This document shows, piece by piece, positions 8,940 to 16,074 of a DNA stretch of 33,087 nt (within the stretch, counting starts at the first letter, position 1; the number at the start of each line of letters is the position of its first letter). Source of the stretch: Ectothiorhodospira mobilis (GTDB taxonomy: Bacteria > Pseudomonadota > Gammaproteobacteria > Ectothiorhodospirales > Ectothiorhodospiraceae); NCBI RefSeq assembly GCF_016584115.1, contig NZ_NRSK01000027.1, positions 1-33,087 of the forward strand, in the 5' to 3' direction. The notes under the pieces were generated by a model, which did no database searches, had not been told where the DNA came from, and saw only the letters and a list, made by a program, of their open reading frames with translations. A program made the translations under genes and the position numbers.

Positions 8940-9353
8940 TCAGGCGACCCTGGAGCGGACCCAACGTTCGAAACGCCCGTACACCTCCAGGGCAGGCTCG
9001 ATGGTCCCGATCACCCGATCCAGATCGATGGAATCATAGAGATGGGTGAGGAGATTGCGCATGGCGCAGGCGTCCATCAGGGCGCTGGCCAGGTCCTCCG
9101 GCAGGTCCAGACGGTCCCGCAGCACAGCGAAGACCTCCCGGTAGCTGGAGGCCAGCGGGTGCCCCTCCAGGCGTAATAGCTGCAGGCCAAGATCCGCTGA
9201 CGACTCACAAAGGAGTTGCAGCAGGCGTTCCACCGCGTAATGTTCCCTGCGCCGGCCCTGGGTATCCAGTGTGGAATAGGACTCCAGGTCGGTGAGGAAT
9301 TGCCTCAACATCCTGAGCTTGCGCTGGATGATCTCCACGCGGTCCGGGGTCAT
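8940..9353 (-). CDS. hepT: HepT-family toxin (HEPN ribonuclease, DUF86)
   Basis: The 137-residue all-helical protein belongs to the HepT/DUF86 family of HEPN RNases. The catalytic and regulatory motif RX4HXY is present as RNLLTHLY near the C-terminus: R and H cut RNA, and the Tyr is the residue that MntA antitoxins adenylylate. Its ATG overlaps the stop of the upstream mntA by 4 bases (ATGA), the usual coupling in MntA-HepT modules. It is convergent with nifY, separated by 18 bases. The low similarity to the second HepT in this window shows the two pairs are not a recent duplication. Confidence 0.88.
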   Translation of the reverse strand: MTPDRVEIIQRKLRMLRQFLTDLESYSTLDTQGRRREHYAVERLLQLLCESSADLGLQLLRLEGHPLASSYREVFAVLRDRLDLPEDLASALMDACAMRNLLTHLYDSIDLDRVIGTIEPALEVYGRFERWVRSRVA

Positions 9354-9742
9354 GGATAGAGCGGCTCCTCGGCGTGTTTCTGGAATTGAACCGAGTCGGC
9401 GTACAGGAAAAAGGCCCGGTCCTGCTCCCGGTCGAAGCGGCCGGGTTCTTCCTCATGCAGGCACAATCCATCCCGGAACACGTGATACCGGATCAACGGG
9501 CCCGTGCCATCGTGCAGTACCAGCAGATCCACCGGCCCGGGCAGGATCTCTTCCAACTGCCGCAGCCAGCGGGCCTGGGTCATGAAATCCGGCACGTTCT
9601 TCGGTAGTACGGCCAGATCGATATCGCGTCCGGCCCCTTCCCGTGCGGTGGAACCGAACAGGATCACCAGACACCAGCCATGGCGCCGTGCCAATGCCTG
9701 GATGGCCTGGTGTTGTTCAGGGGGAAATGCCACTGGGGGCAT
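9350..9742 (-). CDS. mntA: MntA-family antitoxin (minimal nucleotidyltransferase)
   Basis: This 130-residue protein has the nucleotidyltransferase signature GSTAREGAGRDIDLAV: a GS motif followed by DxD (here D-I-D) with a linker two residues shorter than the textbook GSX10DXD. MntA proteins neutralise HepT by adding AMP to its Tyr. The gene precedes hepT and overlaps it by 4 bases, so the two form one operon. The upstream region has no clear promoter that I can name, and is followed by the decayed nifY copy. Confidence 0.88.
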   Translation of the reverse strand: MPPVAFPPEQHQAIQALARRHGWCLVILFGSTAREGAGRDIDLAVLPKNVPDFMTQARWLRQLEEILPGPVDLLVLHDGTGPLIRYHVFRDGLCLHEEEPGRFDREQDRAFFLYADSVQFQKHAEEPLYP

Positions 9743-9812
9743 GGGTCTCCCAGCTCCTACAGCAGGACGTCAGGGCCCTTCCAAAGACAAGGGTTGTGTG
9801 ACGCGGGTGAAG

Positions 9813-9930
9813 CCCGTCCACAGGCCTGCAGTCATGATGCCCCAGTGGAGGCCGTTTTTCGAGGTTGCCGCCAGGCTGTGCACGCCATGGGCTGGGAGGC
9901 GCCGGCCTGGAGCGCTTCGCCGCCTTGTGA
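9813..9930 (+). pseudogene. Decayed second copy of the nifY 3' end
   Basis: Bases 9883-9930 match 8873-8921 (end of nifY) with one substitution and one deleted base and finish on the same TGA. Upstream, resemblance is weaker but still visible: one frame reads EAVFRGC and HAMGWEA where NifY has QGVLRGT and RAMGREA, and the deleted base then breaks the frame. No start codon or complete domain exists, so it is a remnant. It implies that the segment between the copies, holding hepT/mntA, was inserted or that a local duplication took place. Confidence 0.7.
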
Positions 9931-9966
9931 CCCGATGTGCCGTGAATGGGACCCGAATCGGCATGC

Positions 9967-10033
9967 GGGAACGCCGGACCCAACCCACCCCCCGGGAACG
10001 CCGAGCCCCAGCTCGGCATGAATAGAGCCAAGC
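9967..10033 (+). repeat. REP-like palindromic repeat, unit A
   Basis: The core 9994-10033 begins GGGAACGCCGAGC, contains the perfect stem-loop GCCGAGC-CCCA-GCTCGGC (10000-10017) and ends AGAGCCAAGC. A half unit (GGGAACGCCGG) precedes it by 27 bases. The same arrangement is found at 15161-15228, and a further core at 10089-10128. Non-coding, intergenic, multi-copy: this behaves like a REP/BIME family. Confidence 0.8.
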
Positions 10034-10088
10034 TAGGGCTTGGCGCTCCCAGCGCCCCATGGACACGTCAGAACCCAGCCCGCCTCCC

Positions 10089-10128
10089 GGGAACGCCGAG
10101 CCCCAGCTCGGCACGGACAGAGCCAAGC
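10089..10128 (+). repeat. REP-like palindromic repeat, unit B
   Basis: A second core with the same GCCGAGC-CCCA-GCTCGGC hairpin and a 3' tail GACAGAGCCAAGC. A further half unit (GGGAACGCCGGGC) lies at 10158-10170. The whole stretch 9931-10209 between mntA and aceK is made of these repeats and shows no gene. Confidence 0.8.
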
Positions 10129-10209
10129 GGGTGCCTGGTGCCCCCAGCGACCCCCATGGGAACGCCGGGCCTCTCAGTGAAGTGCGGATCCAGGAAGTCG
10201 AGGGCAAGC

Positions 10210-12000
10210 TCAACCTTTGGCTTCGCAAGCATCTCGGGTGCCGGTAACGGTCTGCTCAAGGGCTTGGGGCGTTTCCGGAGCGTGATACTCGAAGCGCAGG
10301 GACTGGGGGTAGGGGAAGACATCCCCATGGATGCCCCGGCGCACCTCCTCCTGCCGCCGCTGCCAGTAGCGGTAGTCGAACAGCTCCGGGTGCAGCTCCT
10401 TCAGGGTCCGGCGCACCTTCGGGTCGGTGCTGAGGAAGGTGACAAACTCCTCCGGAAAGATCTCGTTGGGCCCCGCCGAGTACCAGGCCTCGGAGCTGAG
10501 CTCGTCCTCGGGGAAGGCGGGCTCGGGGATCCTGCGGAACCGGCATTCGGTGAGATAGCAGATCTCGTCGTAGTCGTAGAAGACCACCTTGCCGCTCTTG
10601 GTGACGCCGAAGTTCTTGAATAGCAGATCGCCGGGGAAGATGTTCACCCCGATGAGCTGCTTGATGGCCTGTCCCCAGTCATCCAGGGCCTGGCGGGCCT
10701 CGGCCTCGCTGGCCCGCTCCAGGTAGACATCCAGGGGCAGCATGCGCTTCTCGATGTAGACGTGGCGGATCACCAGGTTGTCGCCGTCGATCTCCACCTG
10801 GCTGGCCACCTCCCGCTGCAGCGTCTCCAGGAGTTCGGGGGAGAAGCGGTCCAGGGGGAAGGCCACTTCGGAGAACTCCAGGGTATCGGCCATGCGGCCC
10901 ACGCGGTCGTGCATCTTCACCTGCAGATAGCGCCGCTCGATGAGCTCGTGGGTCACCTCCTTCTGCGGCGGGAAGCGGTCCTTGATGACCTTGAACACGT
11001 AGCGGTAGGAGGGCAGGGTGAATACCAGCATCACCAGCCCGGGGGTGCCCTGGGCGACGACGAAGGCGTCGTCGCTGCGCTCCAGGTGGTGCAGGAAGTC
11101 CCGGTAGAACTCGTTCTTGGCCTGCTTGTGGAAGCCGATGCTCATATACAGCTCGGCGATGGGCTTGTCCGGCATGATATCGCTGAGGAAGGCCACCGTG
11201 GCCGCCGGCACCGGGGTCTTTACCAGGAAGTAGGCGCGGGCGAAGCTGAACACCGCCGTGGCCTCACGGCGGGTCACCAGCAGGGTGTCCGCCACCAGCC
11301 CGCCGCGCTCGTTGTTGGTCAGGGGCACGATGAAGGGATGACTGCGTCCCCCGTGCACCACGCGGCCGATGAGATAGGCCGCCTTGTTGCGGAAGAAGGG
11401 GAACTCCAGGATATCGATGCGCAGATCCCCCATGGCCTCGGGGCCGAACTCGGAGCGCTGTTCCAGGGTACGGGCGATGTTGGCCACGTCCCGGGACAGA
11501 TCGGCGTGGGGCAGGTTGAAGTAGAAGGCGGAGAGGATCTCCCAGATGCAGGTCTCCAGGCCCCCGTCCCGGGTGTGGAAGGTGAGATAGCCCCGGTACC
11601 GCTCCGCCAGGTCCTGCCGGTCGGCCACCGATTCCACGAAGATCATGTCGTTGTTGTAGTACTTGCGCTCGAACAGGCGGCAGAAGACGGAGTTGTAGAA
11701 GGTCTCCGCCAGCTCCGGGCGGGAATGGTGCTGCAGCAGCTCCATGTAGGCGATCTTCACCTGCTGCCACAGGGCCTTGTCGAACCCCTCCATGCCGAAA
11801 TTGGCCCTGACCTTGGCCTGGGTCTCCTGCACCCGTTCGTCGTAGGAACTGATGCGCTTCACCGAGGCGGACCGCACCGCCTCCCAGTCCGCCTGCTCGA
11901 AGCGCTCCCGGGCCCCGCTGGTGATCTCCTGGAAGAAGGAGAAGTGCCGCTCGAATCCCGTGAGGATGGAACGGGCGATCTGCCGTGCACGGTCCTGCAT
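10210..12000 (-). CDS. aceK: Isocitrate dehydrogenase kinase/phosphatase AceK
   Basis: AceK phosphorylates and dephosphorylates isocitrate dehydrogenase and so divides carbon between the TCA cycle and the glyoxylate shunt. The 596-residue product (E. coli 578) matches from the N-terminus (ARQIARSILTGFERHF) through the regulatory half to the kinase half: LVMLVFTLPSYRYVFKVIKDRFPP (nucleotide-binding Lys) and NIFPGDLLFKNFGVTKSGKVVFYDYDEICYL (catalytic DLLFKNFG and metal-binding DYDE). AGGTGA lies 6 bases before the ATG. It is divergent from aceA, the shunt enzyme, across 356 bases, instead of being the third gene of an aceBAK operon. Its 3' side ends in the REP-like repeats. Confidence 0.97.
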   Translation of the reverse strand: MQDRARQIARSILTGFERHFSFFQEITSGARERFEQADWEAVRSASVKRISSYDERVQETQAKVRANFGMEGFDKALWQQVKIAYMELLQHHSRPELAETFYNSVFCRLFERKYYNNDMIFVESVADRQDLAERYRGYLTFHTRDGGLETCIWEILSAFYFNLPHADLSRDVANIARTLEQRSEFGPEAMGDLRIDILEFPFFRNKAAYLIGRVVHGGRSHPFIVPLTNNERGGLVADTLLVTRREATAVFSFARAYFLVKTPVPAATVAFLSDIMPDKPIAELYMSIGFHKQAKNEFYRDFLHHLERSDDAFVVAQGTPGLVMLVFTLPSYRYVFKVIKDRFPPQKEVTHELIERRYLQVKMHDRVGRMADTLEFSEVAFPLDRFSPELLETLQREVASQVEIDGDNLVIRHVYIEKRMLPLDVYLERASEAEARQALDDWGQAIKQLIGVNIFPGDLLFKNFGVTKSGKVVFYDYDEICYLTECRFRRIPEPAFPEDELSSEAWYSAGPNEIFPEEFVTFLSTDPKVRRTLKELHPELFDYRYWQRRQEEVRRGIHGDVFPYPQSLRFEYHAPETPQALEQTVTGTRDACEAKG

Positions 12001-12356
12001 ATCTGGTCACCTGCTGTGCGGTTACGGCCGGATACCCGATCACTGTATCACGCCCCTGGCCGGGGGAGGCCGTCGGATGATGCGCTGCCGCAGACCGTTC
12101 ATCGGCCCCCATGGACCCGGGTCCACCGGCGCTGGTGCCCGATTATGTTGCATTGCATCAATTAATGACTATTATTGAAATTTCTTGCTGGCATTTGTTC
12201 CCGTGCGCGTTACTCTGAATTGCTCTACGTCAAATGCCGGGGCAGGGAAGACGCCGCCACAGGCAGGTCATCACCTCCCCGCGGGGGTGGCGGTACAGGC
12301 CCCGCATACAACAAGCCCGGTGACGGGTCATTCGCTCAAGTGACAGAGGGTCAGGC
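12001..12356. promoter_or_regulatory. aceK-aceA divergent intergenic region
   Basis: No gene is seen in these 356 bases. The stretch 12140-12240 is much more AT-rich than its surroundings, as expected for promoters of the two divergent genes. A GC-rich stem-loop (12272-12289, CACC pairing with GGTG around CCC/GGG) lies in the likely aceA leader. A short run GAGGGTCAGG precedes the aceA ATG as ribosome binding site. Confidence 0.5.
12148..12175 (+). promoter_or_regulatory. Possible sigma-70 promoter for aceA
   Basis: TTGCAT (12148-12153), a 16-base spacer and TATTAT (12170-12175) resemble a sigma-70 promoter: the -10 has 5 of 6 consensus bases and the -35 has 3. It would start transcription near 12182, about 175 bases before aceA. 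Confidence 0.35.
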
Positions 12357-13667
12357 ATGAATCGAGAAAAACAGATCAAGGCACTGGAAAAGGACTGGGC
12401 CGAGAACCCCCGCTGGAAAGGGGTCAAGCGCGGCTATACCGCCGCCGACGTGGTGCGTCTGCGGGGCTCCGTGCAGGTGGAGCACACCCTGGCCCGGCGC
12501 GGTGCCGAGAAGCTGTGGGATCGGGTCCATGGCGGCGCCCGCAAGGGCTATGTCAACTGCCTGGGGGCCCTCACCGGCGGGCAGGCCGTGCAGCAGGCCA
12601 AGGCGGGCATCGAGGCCATCTACCTCTCCGGCTGGCAGGTGGCGGCGGACGCCAATACCTCCGAGACCATGTACCCCGACCAGTCCCTGTACGCCTACGA
12701 CTCCGTGCCCACCGTGGTGCGCCGCATCAACAACGCCTTCAAGCGGGCCGACGAGATCCAGTGGTCCAAGGGCATCAGTCCGGAGGATCCGGAGGGCATC
12801 GACTTCTTCCTGCCCATCGTGGCCGATGCCGAGGCCGGTTTCGGCGGCGTGCTCAACGCCTTCGAACTGATGAAGAACATGATCACCGCCGGCGCCGCCG
12901 GGGTGCACTTCGAGGACCAGCTGGCGGCGGTGAAGAAATGCGGCCACATGGGCGGCAAGGTGCTGGTGCCCACCCAGGAGGCGGTGCACAAGCTCATCGC
13001 CGCGCGCATGGCTGCTGACGTCATGGGCGTGCCCACCCTGCTGCTGGCCCGCACCGATGCCGAGGCCGCCACGCTGCTCACCTCCGATTTCGATGAAAAC
13101 GACCGGCCCTTCATCACCGGCGAGCGCACCGCCGAGGGCTTCTATCACGTGAAGAACGGTCTGGAACAGGCCATCAGCCGCGGCGTGGCCTATGCCCCCT
13201 ATGCCGATCTGGTCTGGTGCGAGACCGGCACGCCGGATCTGGGCTTCGCCCGCGAGTTCGCCCAGGCCGTGCAGGAGAAGAACCCCGGCCAGCTCCTGGC
13301 CTACAACTGCTCGCCGTCCTTCAACTGGAAGAAGAACCTGGACGACCGCAGTATCGCCGAGTTCCAGGACAAGCTCTCCGAGATGGGCTACAAGTACCAG
13401 TTCATCACCCTGGCGGGCATCCACAGCATGTGGTTCAACATGTTCGATCTGGCCTATGATTACGCCCGCGGCGAGGGCATGAAGCATTACGTGGAGAAGG
13501 TGCAGCAGCCCGAGTTCGAAGCCCGCGAGAAGGGGTACACCTTCGTCTCCCACCAGCAGGAGGTGGGCGCCGGTTACTTCGACGACATCACCACGGTGAT
13601 CCAGGGCGGCACCTCCTCGGTGACGGCCCTCAAGGGCTCCACCGAGGAGGGCCAGTTCAGCGGCTGA
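12357..13667 (+). CDS. aceA: Isocitrate lyase
   Basis: Isocitrate lyase splits isocitrate to succinate and glyoxylate, the first step of the glyoxylate shunt. The 436-residue product has the catalytic [10 protein letters not shown] with C195 (same number as in E. coli), the substrate motifs [10 protein letters not shown] and DADAGFGG-like DAEAGFGG, and [12 protein letters not shown] near the C-terminus. E. coli AceA has 434 residues. The gene has its own intrinsic terminator. Its partner malate synthase is not in the window; aceK, which controls flux into this enzyme, is divergent from it. Confidence 0.98.
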   Translation: MNREKQIKALEKDWAENPRWKGVKRGYTAADVVRLRGSVQVEHTLARRGAEKLWDRVHGGARKGYVNCLGALTGGQAVQQAKAGIEAIYLSGWQVAADANTSETMYPDQSLYAYDSVPTVVRRINNAFKRADEIQWSKGISPEDPEGIDFFLPIVADAEAGFGGVLNAFELMKNMITAGAAGVHFEDQLAAVKKCGHMGGKVLVPTQEAVHKLIAARMAADVMGVPTLLLARTDAEAATLLTSDFDENDRPFITGERTAEGFYHVKNGLEQAISRGVAYAPYADLVWCETGTPDLGFAREFAQAVQEKNPGQLLAYNCSPSFNWKKNLDDRSIAEFQDKLSEMGYKYQFITLAGIHSMWFNMFDLAYDYARGEGMKHYVEKVQQPEFEAREKGYTFVSHQQEVGAGYFDDITTVIQGGTSSVTALKGSTEEGQFSG

Positions 13668-13693
13668 GGCCGGTCCGCATCCGCTTCCACCAC

Positions 13694-13734
13694 CGGGGCC
13701 GCCCCCGCATCCTGCGGGTGCGGCCCCGCTTTTT
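13694..13734 (+). terminator. Rho-independent terminator after aceA
   Basis: GGGGCCG and CGGCCCC form the base of the stem, CCCGCA and TGCGGG its upper part with a TCC loop, followed by GCTTTTTT. It is the clearest intrinsic terminator in the window and separates aceA from rraA. Confidence 0.93.
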
Positions 13735-13758
13735 TCCAATCAGTGGAGAGAACGATCC

Positions 13759-14259
13759 ATGACATCACGGCGGTTGAACTTCCAGGGAACGGCCGATCTG
13801 TGCGACGAGCACCCGGGAGAGGACCTCCGCATCTGTGAACCCGTCTTCCGGGACTATGGGGGCGAGAAGGCCTTCTGCGGGGAGGTGGTCACCCTCAAGT
13901 GTTTCGAGGACAACTCCCTGGTGCGCACCCTGCTGGAGCGGGGCGGCCGCGGCCGCGTGCTGGTGGTGGACGCCGGCGGCTCCCTGCGCTGCGCCATGCT
14001 CGGGGACCAGCTGGCCCTGCTGGCGGTGAAAAACGGCTGGTCCGGGGTGGTGATCCACGGCTGCATCCGCGATTCCCGCGCCTGCGCCGAGCTGCCCCTG
14101 GGCATCAAGGCCCTGGCCACCCATCCCCTGAAGAGCCAGAAACGCGGCGAGGGACGGGAGGACATCCCCGTACGCTTCGCCGGTGTACGCTTCAACCCCG
14201 GCGATCTCCTCTTCGCCGACGAGGACGGCATCGTCGTCCTGGACCCGGACAATCCATGA
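13759..14259 (+). CDS. rraA: Ribonuclease E activity regulator / RraA-like protein
   Basis: The 166-residue protein has the RraA fold signature: TLKCFEDNSLVRTLLE, GRVLVVDAGGSLRCAMLGDQLALLAVKNGWSGVVIHGCIRDS and the C-terminal FNPGDLLFADEDGIVVL. In E. coli RraA binds RNase E and lowers its activity; some relatives are 4-hydroxy-4-methyl-2-oxoglutarate/oxaloacetate aldolases that use the GD...RD residues seen here (GDQ and CIRD). From sequence both are possible. It begins after the aceA terminator with GGAGAG upstream and its stop overlaps the purU start by 4 bases (ATGA). Confidence 0.9.
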   Translation: MTSRRLNFQGTADLCDEHPGEDLRICEPVFRDYGGEKAFCGEVVTLKCFEDNSLVRTLLERGGRGRVLVVDAGGSLRCAMLGDQLALLAVKNGWSGVVIHGCIRDSRACAELPLGIKALATHPLKSQKRGEGREDIPVRFAGVRFNPGDLLFADEDGIVVLDPDNP

Positions 14260-15119
14260 CCGAACGACGCCCGCGCTACCGCCTCACCTTCGCCTGCCCG
14301 GACCGGGTGGGGATCGTCGCCGCGGTGAGCGGTTTTCTCGCCGAACACGGCGGCTCCATCACCGAGGCCAGCCAGCACTGCGATGCCGCCAGCGGCTGGT
14401 TCTTCATGCGCTGCGAGATCGACGCCGCCACGCTGCCCTTCGACCGGGACGGCCTGCAACAGCACTTCGCCCCCGTGGCCGAGGCCCACGGCATGCGCTG
14501 GCAGGTTACCGACAACATCACCCCGCGCCGGGTGGTGCCCCTGGTGAGCCGCCTGGACCACTGCCTCACGGACCTGCTCTACCGCTGGCGCAGCGGCGAG
14601 CTGCCGGCGGAGATCCCCTGCGTCCTCTCCAACCACGAGGACCTGCGGGCCTACGTGGAATGGCACGGCATCCCCTATCACCACATCCCGGTGGACCCGG
14701 ACCACAAGGCCGCCGCCTTCGCCCGCGTCAGCGAACTCATCGACCAGGCCCGGGCCGACACCGTGGTCCTGGCCCGCTACATGCAGATCCTCCCCCCCGA
14801 GGTCTGCGCCCGCTATCCCGGACGCATCCTCAACATCCACCACAGCTTCCTGCCGTCCTTCGTCGGCGCCAAACCCTACCACCGCGCCTTCGAGCGGGGC
14901 GTCAAGCTCATCGGCGCCACCTGCCACTACGTCACCGACCAGCTGGACGAAGGCCCCATCATCGAACAGGACGTGGTGCGCGTGCATCACGACGACACCG
15001 TGGACGACCTCATCCGCCTGGGCCGGGACGTGGAACGCACCGTCCTCGCCCGGGGCCTGCGCTACCACCTGGAAGACCGCGTCCTCATCCACGGCAACAA
15101 GACCATCGTCTTCGACTGA
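14256..15119 (+). CDS. purU: Formyltetrahydrofolate deformylase PurU
   Basis: PurU hydrolyses 10-formyl-THF to formate and THF, balancing the one-carbon pool and supplying formate for purine synthesis. The 287-residue product has an N-terminal ACT domain (residues about 7-85; LTFACPDRVGIVAAVSGFLAEHGGSI) that senses methionine/glycine in E. coli, then a formyltransferase-type domain with SNHEDLRAYVEWHGIPYHHIPV, NIHHSFLPSF (catalytic His region) and GATCHYVTDQLDEGPIIEQ (catalytic Asp). It is coupled to rraA through ATGA. The intergenic stretch after it (15120-15298) has a REP-like repeat. Confidence 0.96.
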   Translation: MTERRPRYRLTFACPDRVGIVAAVSGFLAEHGGSITEASQHCDAASGWFFMRCEIDAATLPFDRDGLQQHFAPVAEAHGMRWQVTDNITPRRVVPLVSRLDHCLTDLLYRWRSGELPAEIPCVLSNHEDLRAYVEWHGIPYHHIPVDPDHKAAAFARVSELIDQARADTVVLARYMQILPPEVCARYPGRILNIHHSFLPSFVGAKPYHRAFERGVKLIGATCHYVTDQLDEGPIIEQDVVRVHHDDTVDDLIRLGRDVERTVLARGLRYHLEDRVLIHGNKTIVFD

Positions 15120-15160
15120 GAAGCGCCATTCCGGGAGCCCCGGACTTCAATCCCGCCCCC

Positions 15161-15228
15161 GGGAACGCCGGGCCCCATCCCGCCCCCTGGGAACGCCGAG
15201 CCCTAGCTCGGCATACACAGAGCCAGGC
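15161..15228 (+). repeat. REP-like palindromic repeat, unit C
   Basis: A half unit GGGAACGCCGG at 15161 is followed 28 bases later by the full core (15189-15228) with stem GCCGAGC-CCTA-GCTCGGC and tail CAGAGCCAGGC. It has the same half-plus-full layout as the copy at 9967-10033, five kilobases away. Apart from this repeat the 179-base gap between purU and the second hepT shows nothing. Confidence 0.8.
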
Positions 15229-15298
15229 TGGGGTCCGGCGATCCCGGTTCATTGATCATAGGCCCCCGATAGGTTATTTCTATTGCCCCTCATCAAGA

Positions 15299-15685
15299 TC
15301 ATGCCGAGGCATCATCGGAGAGATCCTTGAGCATGGTGCGAACCGTATCCATGAGCACTGGGATATCGTTTTGACAAATTGAGAAAACCTCTTCGGCATC
15401 GACATCAAAATACCCGTGTGCGATCACGTCTCGAACACCTTTGACACCCGGCCAATCGACGCCTGGATAGCGGGCCAGTAGGGTGCCACCCGTTTGCCTG
15501 TCCATTTGCTTGAATGCTTCACCCACCGCGATCAGGACCATACAGATGGCATCCAATCGATCCTGTCCCTCGGGGCTATCGTAAAAATCTTCGGGTGTCG
15601 TGATGCCGGTGAATCGGCGTGGGATGCGTTCAAGTGCAGCCAGTACATCTTCCAATCGTTCAACGATCGGAGGATCAAGAGACAT
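15299..15685 (-). CDS. hepT: Second HepT-family toxin (DUF86 HEPN ribonuclease)
   Basis: A 128-residue helical DUF86 protein with the RX4HXY motif as RDVIAHGY, the RNase and adenylylation site of HepT toxins. The preceding GVDWPGVKGV segment is typical of the family. I chose ATG 15685, which has GAGG 6 bases upstream; an ATG at 15697 would overlap mntA by 23 bases. It overlaps the upstream mntA by 11 bases and so forms a toxin-antitoxin operon. It has little in common with the first HepT beyond the motif. Confidence 0.88.
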   Translation of the reverse strand: MSLDPPIVERLEDVLAALERIPRRFTGITTPEDFYDSPEGQDRLDAICMVLIAVGEAFKQMDRQTGGTLLARYPGVDWPGVKGVRDVIAHGYFDVDAEEVFSICQNDIPVLMDTVRTMLKDLSDDASA

Positions 15686-15980
15686 AATGCGCCTCATTCT
15701 GGATGCGGGCCTTCAAACGTGGGTTCATGCGGGCTCGTAACCGGATGACGTCCACATGACAGCCCATCCATTCCTCAAGCTCCTGGCGCATATGCGAGGC
15801 CCGAAACAGATTCGGTGCGTCGGTCTCGTATACGACATCGATATCACTGTCCGGTCCAGAATCGCCTCGGGCCACCGAACCGAACAACCCGATTCTGGTA
15901 ATCCCATAGCGCTCCCCCCGGCGATCCTTGAACTGCTGCAGGATCGCCAGCACCTCGTCCCGCCGAGTTTCGCTACTCAT
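15675..15980 (-). CDS. mntA: Second MntA-family antitoxin (minimal nucleotidyltransferase)
   Basis: A 101-residue minimal nucleotidyltransferase with the full GSX10DXD motif (GSVARGDSGPDSDIDVV at about residues 34-50) and a later Asp-containing strand (GCHVDVIRL) that completes the metal site. It would adenylylate and silence the HepT encoded directly downstream. The order mntA-hepT with overlap repeats that of the pair at 8940-9742, but this one has the standard motif spacing. It lies between housekeeping genes and the cas locus. Confidence 0.9.
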   Translation of the reverse strand: MSSETRRDEVLAILQQFKDRRGERYGITRIGLFGSVARGDSGPDSDIDVVYETDAPNLFRASHMRQELEEWMGCHVDVIRLRARMNPRLKARIQNEAHYVS

Positions 15981-16074
15981 TGGATTTTACTCATATCTAT
16001 GGACCAGTTCGGGCATAATGATTGGATGGTAGCCGACCCTTGGAGGGCAGGGTGCGGAAGCGCTCGCTCTATCC

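Noticed and set aside
8922-9930. Insertion sequence carrying hepT/mntA
   Set aside because: No transposase, no terminal inverted repeats, and a direct repeat of ~49 bases is too long for a transposition target duplication.
9504-10228. Open frames between mntA and aceK
   Set aside because: They run through the decayed nifY copy and the REP-like repeats and translate to low-complexity repeats such as WGSAFPGGGLG. No ribosome binding site or family match.
15120-15160. Terminator after purU
   Set aside because: CCGGG-AGC-CCCGG is short and has no T run behind it.
15981-16074. Small gene between mntA and the Csx2-like gene
   Set aside because: No frame with start, ribosome binding site and sensible composition was found in these 94 bases.
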